This document shows, piece after piece, positions 54,762 to 63,408 of a DNA stretch of 64,000 nt. Position 1 is the stretch's first letter; each line of letters starts with the position of its first letter. Both the position numbers and the translations under genes were made by a program. The notes beneath the pieces were generated by a model. That model did not search any database. It saw only the letters and a list, made by a program, of their open reading frames with translations, and had not been told where the DNA came from. The stretch comes from a virus, in IMG/VR virus record IMGVR_UViG_3300042870_001850, positions 1 through 64,000 of that record. One strand, 5' to 3'.

Positions 54762-55541
54762 GAAACAGCAAGCCCAGAGCATATAAAAGTAATTAACAAT
54801 TTTGTTGAGCCTGAAGACCTTAAAATTCTAGATGAACTATGCAGATCATCTGTAAATTATGACGACTTCAAAGATAATGACAAGTGGTGGTTCCATAAAA
54901 AGCCAGGTCCTGAGTACATTAAGCACGCGTCTGGCGCGTACAAGCAGCTGTGCCTTGACTCGATGGAACAGCCGTATGGAAAAAACGTGCACCCATTGCT
55001 TCTTAAATATATGAAGAAACTTGAAAAAGTAGCAAGCTATGAGACCGGCCATAAGCTTGTGCCAATGTTTGGCTTCAACAGGCATCAAACTTTAGAAGGT
55101 GGATTCTGCCCCGGACATCAGGACGCAGAAGCAGAGAAAAACGGTGAAGGCGAATATCTCCCAGAGTATGCGCCACATCACACATTTGAGCCGTGCTTAA
55201 TAGACACATCAGCAAATATCTACATCAATGCAGAGTATGAAGGTGGCCAGCTCGAGTTTGAGCATTACGGAATTAGAATTGAGCACACTCCAGGGCAGCT
55301 TGTTATTTTTCCCGGCGCTCTTGAATACATGCACGGAGTCACACCGATTACTAAAGGCACACGATGGAATCTAATTACACATCTTGCACGACCAAAAGTT
55401 GTTGAAATGCATAGTTTGATCTATAACCTTTACAATGAACTTGGCGAAGACAAGCAAAGTCTATTCCCAGAAGACTGGCGCAATCGCCAAGACCCGAGAG
55501 GAACATTAGGCGAACACGTTCACTGGGAACCAGAGCAGTAA
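54759..55541 (+). CDS. P4H-like 2OG-Fe(II) oxygenase, array gene 6 (260 aa)
   Basis: Tandem duplicate of gene 5. H120-Q-D122 in CPGHQDAE, ANIYINAEYEGGQLEFEHY, H192 and R202. The N-terminal part has insertions relative to gene 5 (DDFKDNDKWWFHKKP). Stop overlaps gene 7 start (TAATG). Confidence 0.88.
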   Translation: METASPEHIKVINNFVEPEDLKILDELCRSSVNYDDFKDNDKWWFHKKPGPEYIKHASGAYKQLCLDSMEQPYGKNVHPLLLKYMKKLEKVASYETGHKLVPMFGFNRHQTLEGGFCPGHQDAEAEKNGEGEYLPEYAPHHTFEPCLIDTSANIYINAEYEGGQLEFEHYGIRIEHTPGQLVIFPGALEYMHGVTPITKGTRWNLITHLARPKVVEMHSLIYNLYNELGEDKQSLFPEDWRNRQDPRGTLGEHVHWEPEQ

Positions 55542-56926
55542 TGAAAGCCACTCCTCTAAATATCGTAAGAATACCTAATTTTTTATCAGATAAAGAAATT
55601 GAATATTTCGTAAATCACTCGCGTTCCTTAGATATCTTAAATGATCCGAATGTTACGTCAAGAGCGATGCTGCGCATCGACGGCGATAAAGACGCTACTG
55701 ACGAAATGCGCGACTACATAGCAAAGGTACAGGAAGCAGTGACATTTCATTGCGGCATGCAAATCACTGATTTGTGCGGAATTGCGCTTAGGAAATGGCT
55801 ACCAGGAGAACTACAAGATCCGCACGCAGACTGTGAAGCAGTGTTTGTCGAAGACTACACTAATTGGCAAATGACCCCGCTTAATAATTTTTCTTCGTTA
55901 TTTATAGAGTACGCTGCGTTGGTGTACCTAAATGACGACTATGAAGGCGGAGAAATCTACTTTCCAGAGTACGACGTAGAAATTAAGCCAAACAAAGGTG
56001 ACTTAATATTCTTTCCCGGCACGCACTACTATATGCACGGCGTTCGCGAAGTACTAAGTGGCCATCGCCTCGCGCTGATGTCGTTTTTTACGACGCCTAA
56101 GCTTCAGTATATTTGGAAGTACTTCGTGCTAGACGATACGCCAATACGTTTTGTCGATCGCACGCAGGACGATGCAATGGCAGGTGTTGGACTATTTAGC
56201 AGAAGCCACATTCCACTTAGTTTAGCTACTTTTGGAGACAAACTGCCAAGTACACTAGACGTTAAAGTGGCGCACAGAGAATTAACTAGCTATAGTTATA
56301 CTAGAAGTCTTTTTGGAACTCATAGGTCTAATATCAACATAGTCCACAATTTTATAGACAAAGACAGCGTTGACGCGTTAATGTGTCTCGCGCATACGAT
56401 AACCGAGTGGAATGACTGCGGAAAAAATGTGTATGACGACGCGGGAGTGCTAATCCACAACGCAGAAGACTGGCGTGATAAGACCTGCGGCGCTGATATT
56501 CTTACGCGCACTGCGCCTGCGGAGTACGCGGTAATGGAAATCTATGCGCTTAAGGCAAAACTTGCTGCTGAAAAATTCTTTAAGTGCAGCCTTAGCTACA
56601 GAAAGCCAGCGCTTGTTAGGTGGAGAGCCGGCGGGCACACACCAGAGCCGCACGCTGACAAACAAAATATAGATGGAACACCTAAGCTCGGAATGGAAGA
56701 CCTAGATGTCTCAGCTGTAATGTATCTAAATGATGACTATGAAGGTGGAGAGCTTGTGTTTCCGCAGCACAACATGAGGTTTAAGCCTGGCCGTGGGTCA
56801 TTGATCTTTTTTCCAGGAGACGACGCGTACATACACTATGTTGATCATGTTAAGACAGGCACAAGATGGGCTATCCCGATGTTTTTTACGGTAGAAGCAA
56901 ATAAAAGTGAGCTGCGCAATGGTTAA
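55541..56926 (+). CDS. Double-domain P4H-like oxygenase, array gene 7 (461 aa)
   Basis: Two complete oxygenase domains in one chain. Domain 1: H95-A-D97, VYLNDDYEGGEIYFPEYDV, H166, R176. Domain 2: H371-A-D373 in EPHADKQNIDG, MYLNDDYEGGELVFPQHN, H432 in YIHYV, R442. Domain 2 is closest to the C-terminal domain of gene 2 (PALVRWRAGG/HxxKQN; HYVDxVxxGxRWA). Both domains keep all catalytic residues, unlike gene 2. Probably arose by fusion of adjacent array genes. Confidence 0.88.
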   Translation: MKATPLNIVRIPNFLSDKEIEYFVNHSRSLDILNDPNVTSRAMLRIDGDKDATDEMRDYIAKVQEAVTFHCGMQITDLCGIALRKWLPGELQDPHADCEAVFVEDYTNWQMTPLNNFSSLFIEYAALVYLNDDYEGGEIYFPEYDVEIKPNKGDLIFFPGTHYYMHGVREVLSGHRLALMSFFTTPKLQYIWKYFVLDDTPIRFVDRTQDDAMAGVGLFSRSHIPLSLATFGDKLPSTLDVKVAHRELTSYSYTRSLFGTHRSNINIVHNFIDKDSVDALMCLAHTITEWNDCGKNVYDDAGVLIHNAEDWRDKTCGADILTRTAPAEYAVMEIYALKAKLAAEKFFKCSLSYRKPALVRWRAGGHTPEPHADKQNIDGTPKLGMEDLDVSAVMYLNDDYEGGELVFPQHNMRFKPGRGSLIFFPGDDAYIHYVDHVKTGTRWAIPMFFTVEANKSELRNG

Positions 56927-57563
56927 TGATGCAAGAACTACAAACGTTGGTTCACAAAAAAACATACTAGTAGTAGAAGACTATCTTTCTAAGTCAATAT
57001 GCAAAGATCTTAGCGAAGCAATGGTGCGTACAGCATGGCGAAGGTGCCGGTCTGACTCAGAAGCCGAAAACTATAACAGCATGCAAAATATATCTTTTTT
57101 AGCAAATGACATGGAAGACGACATTGTAAAAATTGCCAGTTACGAATTCGGCGTAAATTTGTCAGTATTTGCGGGGAAAGGCAATTTCCATAAATGGGAC
57201 GTCGGAGACAGTCTTTCTCTCCACACAGACGCAGAAAAAGAAGACTGTACTGCGCCATTGGCAAGTTACATAGATATGTATCAACCGCCAACTGTTGTTT
57301 CATACACAGCTTTAGTATACATCAACGATGATTACCAAGGTGGCGAGCTTGTGTTTCCGCAGCACGGTCTAAAGATAAAACCTAAATCTGGGACATTAAT
57401 AATGTTCCCATCGACTTGCATGTACCCGCACGAAGTAGCAGAAGTCACCTCTGGAGTTAGGTACACATACTCTATGTTTATGGCTAGCGCTTCTGTAGTT
57501 CAAGCTTTTATGGAAATGTACGCTCTGGTGACGCTAAACGAAGACAGAAAAAACGGCAAATAA
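56919..57563 (+). CDS. P4H-like 2OG-Fe(II) oxygenase, array gene 8 (214 aa)
   Basis: Start set at MVNDARTTNVGSQKNILVVE, overlapping gene 7 by 8 nt. H102-T-D104 in SLHTDAEKEDC, VYINDDYQGGELVFPQHGL, H171 in YPHEVAEV and R181. The HEVAEVTSG version of the distal motif links it to the later members at 61.7-64 kb. Confidence 0.87.
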   Translation: MVNDARTTNVGSQKNILVVEDYLSKSICKDLSEAMVRTAWRRCRSDSEAENYNSMQNISFLANDMEDDIVKIASYEFGVNLSVFAGKGNFHKWDVGDSLSLHTDAEKEDCTAPLASYIDMYQPPTVVSYTALVYINDDYQGGELVFPQHGLKIKPKSGTLIMFPSTCMYPHEVAEVTSGVRYTYSMFMASASVVQAFMEMYALVTLNEDRKNGK

Positions 57564-57644
57564 AGTACGCTGTCAATTAGGAATTTGTACCGCTACTTAG
57601 GTATAGTAGTAAAGACAGCAGCTATACAGCAAAACGGAGTAAAA

Positions 57645-58364
57645 ATGGATTTTCAATACATAGGAGATCAAAAGTTTGGAATTATTCTTTATAAGAATGC
57701 TTTACCAAAAGAACTGCGACTTCCCGAAAGACTAGAAGAAACAATAGGTAATAGCACAACCGCACCGTTTATGTGGATGGAAGCTCTTGTCGGCGATGCG
57801 CAAAAAATGCCCGAGTACCGTGATTGCGTAGACTGCAAGATGGGTCCTACGCATATTCAACATCTTCCTCCGCAGTTTTCTGAAATGAAAAACATTTACA
57901 ATGACACAGTACTTCGCCTAACTGAGTGCTTGCGCGATTACGAGTCTCGGTACAACATAAAAATGGATTTTATGGAAGCGATTAACTACGTCCGCTACCA
58001 TACTGGGCAACATTTCGCTGTGCATACAGATCATGGATTTTCATATAACTGTACTGTTTCTTCAATAATGTATCTAAATGACGGCTATGAGGGTGGCGAA
58101 CTGTACTTCCCATTCTTAGACATCACGGTTGTGCCAGAGTACGGAGACATTGTGTTTTTCCCGTCAACTTACATTTACGCACATGCTGCAAAAGCAGTCA
58201 CTAGCGGTACAAAGTACGCCGCGGTGACTATGTTTGACTATAACGATAGAACGCATAAGCAGGGCTATGGAGAAAATATTGACGGCACTAAAGCCACGGA
58301 AGGCGCTGGACTGCCAACATATGGTAGCCAGCAAAACGCTGATGGAAGATTTTTAGCGCAATGA
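57645..58364 (+). CDS. P4H-like 2OG-Fe(II) oxygenase, array gene 9 (239 aa)
   Basis: Start at MDFQYIGDQKFGIILYKNAL, with CGGAGTAAAA upstream; the longer frame from 57585 is unlikely. H127-T-D129 in AVHTDHGF, MYLNDGYEGGELYFPFLDI, H180 in YAHAA and Lys190. A Gly-rich tail (GENIDGTKATEGAGLPTYGS) follows. ATGA overlap to the DUF6065-like gene. Confidence 0.88.
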   Translation: MDFQYIGDQKFGIILYKNALPKELRLPERLEETIGNSTTAPFMWMEALVGDAQKMPEYRDCVDCKMGPTHIQHLPPQFSEMKNIYNDTVLRLTECLRDYESRYNIKMDFMEAINYVRYHTGQHFAVHTDHGFSYNCTVSSIMYLNDGYEGGELYFPFLDITVVPEYGDIVFFPSTYIYAHAAKAVTSGTKYAAVTMFDYNDRTHKQGYGENIDGTKATEGAGLPTYGSQQNADGRFLAQ

Positions 58365-59062
58365 AAGTGCGCCTCACAAGAAACCACCAGTCTGCGCCAC
58401 GCATTGCGCAGTCTCGCGTTAAGCGCGATTGGATGGATGAAACGTACAACAAGCACGCGTACCAGTGCATGCCTATGACTGCCGCTAATACAAACGGCTG
58501 GGAGTTGATTCTTGAAGAAGATCTTGTTGTCCAATGGGACGGCGGCAACAACCCTGTCACAGTAGTTAGTGGAGGCGAACAAAACGGGCGTCAAGTAGCA
58601 TTTCCTTCTATTATTGGGATCATCTCAATTGGGATGGGTTGGACAGTCAATACTGAAGAAGGCTATGCAACGTGGCTTACCGGGTCTCCTAATTACTTCG
58701 TCGACGGCGCTGTTCCGCTTGCCGCGGCTATTCCCAGTTCATGGTGGCCAGATGAAGTGCAAATGAACTGGAAGATTACTAAAATAGGCGAACCAGTGAC
58801 CTTTCCAGCGGGGTCGCCATTTTGTTTTTTTACCATCTACAAAGAAGATCTACTGCCATCTGTTGAGTTTGAAGTGTCTAACCTATGGGATAAGCCAGAG
58901 CTTATTGAAGCCAGGGTCAAGTACAGCAACGTAAAAATGAAAAATAACGCTGACAACCCGTGGACATGGACTAAGGGAATTAAAACTGGCGTAGATGCTG
59001 ATGGCAATAAGATAGGTCCAGGATTTACTGGAATAAATAAGCTCAACTCTCCGCATATGTGA
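58361..59062 (+). CDS. DUF6065-like protein (233 aa)
   Basis: Segments YQCMPMTAANTNGWELILEE, GNNPVTVVSGGEQNGR, WLTGSPNYFVDGAVPLAAAI and MNWKITKIGEPVTFPAGSPF with FCFFTIYKEDLLPSVEFEV match my memory of DUF6065, a family of unknown function. Its place inside the oxygenase array, coupled by ATGA, suggests a role in the same process. Confidence 0.65.
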   Translation: MKVRLTRNHQSAPRIAQSRVKRDWMDETYNKHAYQCMPMTAANTNGWELILEEDLVVQWDGGNNPVTVVSGGEQNGRQVAFPSIIGIISIGMGWTVNTEEGYATWLTGSPNYFVDGAVPLAAAIPSSWWPDEVQMNWKITKIGEPVTFPAGSPFCFFTIYKEDLLPSVEFEVSNLWDKPELIEARVKYSNVKMKNNADNPWTWTKGIKTGVDADGNKIGPGFTGINKLNSPHM

Positions 59063-59105
59063 TAAGATAGCAAAGTACTAGCTCACCTCAACAAGAATTG
59101 GACAT

Positions 59106-59339
59106 ATGAATATGAAGTTTACTGTAACTCTAACTAATGAAGAAAAAAAGGCAATTTACAGTCGTGCCGTACTAGACTGTGAAAGACATCTCATTACTGC
59201 GCTTATCGCCGAAGGACATGATCCCGATACTTTCGATGAGGCAACATTTGTTCCGGCGGAGACTCTTGGTGATGAATTTATTGCAAGGAATCTAACGCAA
59301 CTTGCTCGCCTTAAAGCCAATGTCGCAGATCTAGGATAA
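59106..59339 (+). CDS. Small hypothetical protein (77 aa)
   Basis: Helical and acidic; MNMKFTVTLTNEEKKAIYSR at the start. Not recognised. First of four short genes interrupting the array. Confidence 0.6.
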   Translation: MNMKFTVTLTNEEKKAIYSRAVLDCERHLITALIAEGHDPDTFDEATFVPAETLGDEFIARNLTQLARLKANVADLG

Positions 59340-59350
59340 TAAGAACTGCC

Positions 59351-59569
59351 ATGGCACTTTCAACAGCCCAAATAGAAAAAGCTAAAGTAAAAGCGTTAGA
59401 CTACCTCGAGTTTTCAATATTCTCAATGGCTTTACTATTAAACGTCGATCTTGAGACTTTAGACGAGACATTTGTAAATCCAGCAGATAAAGACACACAA
59501 CTGGACCTATGGAGTGCATACGAGTCGCTCATTGTTCAAGTAAAGTCGCACGCAAAGTTAGTAGACTAA
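59351..59569 (+). CDS. Small hypothetical protein (72 aa)
   Basis: Helical; the LETLDETFVNPADKD segment resembles PDTFDEATFVPAETL of the preceding 77-aa protein, so the two may be diverged duplicates. Confidence 0.6.
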   Translation: MALSTAQIEKAKVKALDYLEFSIFSMALLLNVDLETLDETFVNPADKDTQLDLWSAYESLIVQVKSHAKLVD

Positions 59570-59571
59570 TT

Positions 59572-59856
59572 ATGAAAATTACTCCTAAGGTGCCTAAAAA
59601 AATTCCACTTCTCGAGGCCGCATTTAAGACTGGTAAGTATCAAATTTGTCCGGACGTCAGTTTTGCCCACCCGCGTATTGTTGAGCCAACGCACAACCCA
59701 GACCGTGACAATCAAGTTGCTCGTTGGGTGCCAGAGCAGTTTTCTTACCAAATGCCAGACGGTGGTACATTTTTTTGCGATCTCTTGCAAAATGGCGACC
59801 CAAAAACACCATGGGACACGACTCAAGCAGATGAGTTAACAGAAGAAGACTTTTAA
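59572..59856 (+). CDS. Hypothetical protein (94 aa)
   Basis: Start at MKITPKVPKKIPLLEAAFKT, 2 nt after the previous stop. Contains DRDNQVARWVPEQFSYQMPD and two Cys; not recognised. Stop overlaps the next ATG. Confidence 0.6.
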   Translation: MKITPKVPKKIPLLEAAFKTGKYQICPDVSFAHPRIVEPTHNPDRDNQVARWVPEQFSYQMPDGGTFFCDLLQNGDPKTPWDTTQADELTEEDF

Positions 59857-60164
59857 TGAAAAGAACAAGAATAACTGCGGGCGAAAACTTGTATGACGCG
59901 ACAAAAGATCTTGAGAGAACAGAAGGAAAACTTTTAGAGCTTATGTACATCGCAGGACTTGATAACACGGACGTCGACACTGTTACAATTGACGAACTTA
60001 TTGAAGCCCTTAGAAAAGGGTTTGTCTATACTTCTGCTGTTGGAAATTCTTATAACGTTGGAGCTACTGCCTTTCTTAGACAAGAAAACTTTCATTTAGT
60101 TATCCAAGCTCGTAAATATTGGTGGTACCGCCAACTTGCAAAAGGAGCACTAAGCCGTGGATAA
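59856..60164 (+). CDS. Hypothetical protein (102 aa)
   Basis: N-terminal helical, basic C-terminal end (VIQARKYWWYRQLAKGALSR). Possibly a small regulator; no family recognised. Confidence 0.6.
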   Translation: MKRTRITAGENLYDATKDLERTEGKLLELMYIAGLDNTDVDTVTIDELIEALRKGFVYTSAVGNSYNVGATAFLRQENFHLVIQARKYWWYRQLAKGALSRG

Positions 60165-60891
60165 CATAGTACTTAGAACAGCGACTGTTACGCGGCTGAT
60201 TAGCAACACGCTTGCCACAAGTACCTTTGAAGAAGGAAAAACGTACCGCGAAGATTCATCTGCACGCGCGTTGGCAGAATACGCTACTTTTAATATTGAC
60301 AGACGGACAGTTGCAATCGGTGGCAGTGAAGAAATCTGGCTATTTGATTTGATGAAAGAAATGGACCCTTCGTGGTACGAAATGATCAACTCAGTGCAGA
60401 CAATAACTGAAATGGCCTTTTTAATGAAAAATCCTCGTAAAATTCTTTCATTTTGTGCATGCATTCCGTCTACTATGTGTTTATGGCTATCAAATATGGC
60501 CGATCCAGAAACTGAATTGACATTTGTCAATAACCCGATGCTTGACGCGTACGAGCAGCACATGATACCTGTCAGTGACACTCACACATATTCAAAGTAT
60601 TCAGTAATTGATTATGATGACTTGGAAAATGGTATTGAAGACAAGTATGATTTTATTGCAGCTATGGCGTGGGACATTGTAAGCGATCCAGATTTGCAAC
60701 GCCAAGCTGTCGATGCACTTGCGCCGGGTGGTATTTTATGTGTTGCTCTTACAAATAATGGAGGCAAGCTGTACACAGACTCGTATCATGCGCATCCATA
60801 CACTGAATTTCATGAGAATCTTGGGAAGATGGACGGGCATACATACCATATTCCGGCCTTGTACGCGCACACACTATTCATAAAGAACTAA
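60157..60891 (+). CDS. Rossmann-fold methyltransferase-like protein (244 aa)
   Basis: GTG start overlapping the previous gene. The C-terminal half has the order of a class I methyltransferase: LTFVNNPMLDAYEQH, KYDFIAAMAWDIVSDPDLQR, QAVDALAPGGILCVALTNNG. The Gly-rich motif I is degenerate (FCACIPSTMCLWLSN), so SAM binding is uncertain. Confidence 0.5.
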   Translation: MDNIVLRTATVTRLISNTLATSTFEEGKTYREDSSARALAEYATFNIDRRTVAIGGSEEIWLFDLMKEMDPSWYEMINSVQTITEMAFLMKNPRKILSFCACIPSTMCLWLSNMADPETELTFVNNPMLDAYEQHMIPVSDTHTYSKYSVIDYDDLENGIEDKYDFIAAMAWDIVSDPDLQRQAVDALAPGGILCVALTNNGGKLYTDSYHAHPYTEFHENLGKMDGHTYHIPALYAHTLFIKN

Positions 60892-61014
60892 TACTTATCG
60901 GCAGCAATGCCGTTGACTGGTTAACGAGTGCCGCAAAAAAACTATCTTCAACGTCTGACATTAGTGCGCCAGTTGCGTTCTTTGATGCTGTTTTAATGTA
61001 TAATTTGCATTGGC
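60892..61014 (+). promoter_or_regulatory. Gap with near-consensus promoter for array gene 10
   Basis: TGTATAAT (extended -10 style) ends 10 nt before the ATG at 61015. The remaining 100 nt hold no gene. Confidence 0.45.
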
Positions 61015-61680
61015 ATGGACACTAAGACGCTTCTTTCTAATTTACAAGTAGTAGATGAATACATACCGAAGAATGATGTCAAAGTTCTTCTTGATTTCTG
61101 TGAATCATTTCACGAGTGGGACAACGGGTATGATAGATGTCCTGATCTTTCAAGCGTTGACATTGATGGCAAATACCGATACGATATTGAAGAAATGCAT
61201 ATAGCGCAAAACCATAGCTATTTGCACCCTCTTGTTCTTAAGTACCAAAAAAAGATAGAAGAGTACGCGAGTGCTGTATACGGAAGATCTCTTACTACGT
61301 ACCACAATATGCATCTTCGCAAGTATTTTGAAGGCGACAAGTTCGACGAGCACTTTGACTCTGAAGGAAAAGACGAAGGCAAGATTCAACGACTGCCAGG
61401 ATACAGCTCTTCTGACAAAGTTCCGGCAGCGCTAATAGAAATTGCAGTTAACATGTATCTAAACGATGATTATTCTGGTGGAGAAATCTACTTTCCAGAT
61501 CACGATGTGTCAATAAAACCAAAACCAGGGCAACTTATAATGTTTCCAGGTGGGCACGAGTTTAAGCACGGAGTCCGCACAGTAACTAGCGGCAGCAGGT
61601 ACACTATGGCTTCGTTTTTGACAACACCTAAGCTACTAATGCTGCACGCGGCAGCGTACAACGGAGCAGCCAGTGAGTAG
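61015..61680 (+). CDS. P4H-like 2OG-Fe(II) oxygenase, array gene 10 (221 aa)
   Basis: H113-F-D115 in DEHFDSEGKDEG, MYLNDDYSGGEIYFPDHDV, H185 in FKHGV and R195. The SYLHPLVLKY and SGSRYTMASFLTTPKLLMLH parts relate it to genes 5-7. Starts a second sub-cluster after the DUF6065 and small-gene interruption. Confidence 0.88.
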   Translation: MDTKTLLSNLQVVDEYIPKNDVKVLLDFCESFHEWDNGYDRCPDLSSVDIDGKYRYDIEEMHIAQNHSYLHPLVLKYQKKIEEYASAVYGRSLTTYHNMHLRKYFEGDKFDEHFDSEGKDEGKIQRLPGYSSSDKVPAALIEIAVNMYLNDDYSGGEIYFPDHDVSIKPKPGQLIMFPGGHEFKHGVRTVTSGSRYTMASFLTTPKLLMLHAAAYNGAASE

Positions 61681-62527
61681 CGCACATCATCTAGGCGGAG
61701 GGACTGTAGTATTCCGCAACGCAATCACAGTTCCGCAAAATACAATTATCCCGTATCTTGAAGAACTAAAAGAACAGTCACGCAGCGAAATGTTTACTAT
61801 CGTCAAAGATGAAGACGGCAATCCACTGCATGCTCTTAATCAAGGTGGGTTTATCTACGATCTTGAAAAGATCAATCGCGCTCCGGTTCGAATGATGAAC
61901 CTTACGCATCCGTTTTTCCAAGAGTGTGAGAATGCTTTGTATGACGCGCTTTTGCAGTACATTGAAATGTTTCCTGCAGTTCTTCAGTCTCTGTGGTGGA
62001 GAAGTGAGGGCCACATTCTTGCGTATGACAAAGGCGCTGCTCTAGGATTTCATTCAGACAACGACGTCAACTACCGCTACGGTGCAGTTCCGCCTACAGA
62101 GCACGCAACACGGAATGTGCTAAGCGCGTTGATCTATTTCAATGACTGCATTGATGAAGGCGAAGAAGAGACTCAGTATTCTTTTTCTGGCGGCCACATG
62201 AGTGTTCCGTACTTTAATGCGGACATCAAACCGCGCACGGGGGACATTTGCATGATGCCAGCAAACTACATCGGTGCTCACGAGATTGCAGAAGTCACGC
62301 GAGGCACTAGATACTCATATCTTGGGTGGTTTGCGCAGGGATCAGAAGACGCCAATAAAGGAGTAAATCCTCAGCATGAGAAAATGTCTGAATCGATTGG
62401 CGGACAATACTGGATGAAAACAATTATTGAAGACTATGAAAAGTATATCTATGACAAATATCCGGACAATGCTACTAGGCCTTCGCATCTTCTTGCAGTG
62501 TCTAATAGACAGAAGGACCACGTGTGA
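61673..62527 (+). CDS. P4H-like 2OG-Fe(II) oxygenase, array gene 11 (284 aa)
   Basis: GTG start overlapping gene 10. HLGGGTVVFRNAI at the N-terminus, H127-S-D129 in GFHSDNDVNYRYG, IYFND with an acidic insertion (CIDEGEEETQYSF) before the usual G-G, H203 in GAHEIAEV and R213. With genes 12 and 13 it forms a distinct subfamily marked by an HLGxGxVxFxNAL opening and an EMFP segment. Confidence 0.86.
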   Translation: MSSAHHLGGGTVVFRNAITVPQNTIIPYLEELKEQSRSEMFTIVKDEDGNPLHALNQGGFIYDLEKINRAPVRMMNLTHPFFQECENALYDALLQYIEMFPAVLQSLWWRSEGHILAYDKGAALGFHSDNDVNYRYGAVPPTEHATRNVLSALIYFNDCIDEGEEETQYSFSGGHMSVPYFNADIKPRTGDICMMPANYIGAHEIAEVTRGTRYSYLGWFAQGSEDANKGVNPQHEKMSESIGGQYWMKTIIEDYEKYIYDKYPDNATRPSHLLAVSNRQKDHV

Positions 62528-63408
62528 TGCAAAATAACAACGTAGAAGCTCAACATCTTGGCGGCGGAGTTGTCTTATTTAAGAACGCTCTTAAGTGGGA
62601 CTGGGACAAAGTAATAGATCTCGCTGAAGAAATATGTGCAAGAGAGCACAGCAGTATGTATACTGAGTCTGTCGATCCCGAAACTGGAGAATTTGCTTAT
62701 CTTAATCGAAGTGGTTTTTACTTTAGACCGGAGTCTGTTGATGAAATGCCGCGCCGTGGGTCTCGTATTCATCAAGACGATAGACCAGAGGTTGTTGAAT
62801 TTTTGACTTTTCTAGAAGAAGCTAGAGATTCTTATTTGATGAAGTACATGGAAATGTTTCCTATTGCGTTCAAAACGATTTGGTGGAAAATTAAAGGTCA
62901 TATAGTTTCATACAAACCTGGCGGGTATCTAGGCCCACATTCAGACACCAGCTCTGACTGGGCTTACGGAGTTCACGAGCCTAAGGATCAGCTCGCAACT
63001 CGGACAACTGTAGCTTCGCTTATTTACTTTAATAGCTCAGTTGACACTGAAAAAGAATTAGACGGATCAAACTTCACAGCTGGGCATCATTACTTTAACT
63101 ACCTTGATATTTTAGTCAAACCAGAACGTGGCGATCTTTTAATGTTCCCGTCAAACTATATGGGAGCGCACGAAGTGCAGCCTGTCGGCGCAGGAATTAG
63201 GTACTCATATCTTGGTTGGTACTCGCACGGCACGCCAAATCCAGCAGTAAGTGAAAGTGTTACAGACCCTCTTACTGAGCCAGAGCTTGCGAAAATCGCA
63301 ACTAACGTGTACATGCCGTATCTTAAGCGTGACTTCGTGGCACACTTAAAGAGCAAAGGTATGACTAGCGTAGACATCCCTGGCTTTACTTTTGGAGATG
63401 AGCAATGA
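62527..63408 (+). CDS. P4H-like 2OG-Fe(II) oxygenase, array gene 12 (293 aa)
   Basis: ATG 62527 (or GTG 62524). Same subfamily as gene 11: HLGGGVVLFKNAL, YMEMFPIAFKTIWW, H138-S-D140, H215 in GAHEVQPV and R225, RYSYLGWY. ATGA overlap to gene 13. Confidence 0.86.
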   Translation: MQNNNVEAQHLGGGVVLFKNALKWDWDKVIDLAEEICAREHSSMYTESVDPETGEFAYLNRSGFYFRPESVDEMPRRGSRIHQDDRPEVVEFLTFLEEARDSYLMKYMEMFPIAFKTIWWKIKGHIVSYKPGGYLGPHSDTSSDWAYGVHEPKDQLATRTTVASLIYFNSSVDTEKELDGSNFTAGHHYFNYLDILVKPERGDLLMFPSNYMGAHEVQPVGAGIRYSYLGWYSHGTPNPAVSESVTDPLTEPELAKIATNVYMPYLKRDFVAHLKSKGMTSVDIPGFTFGDEQ

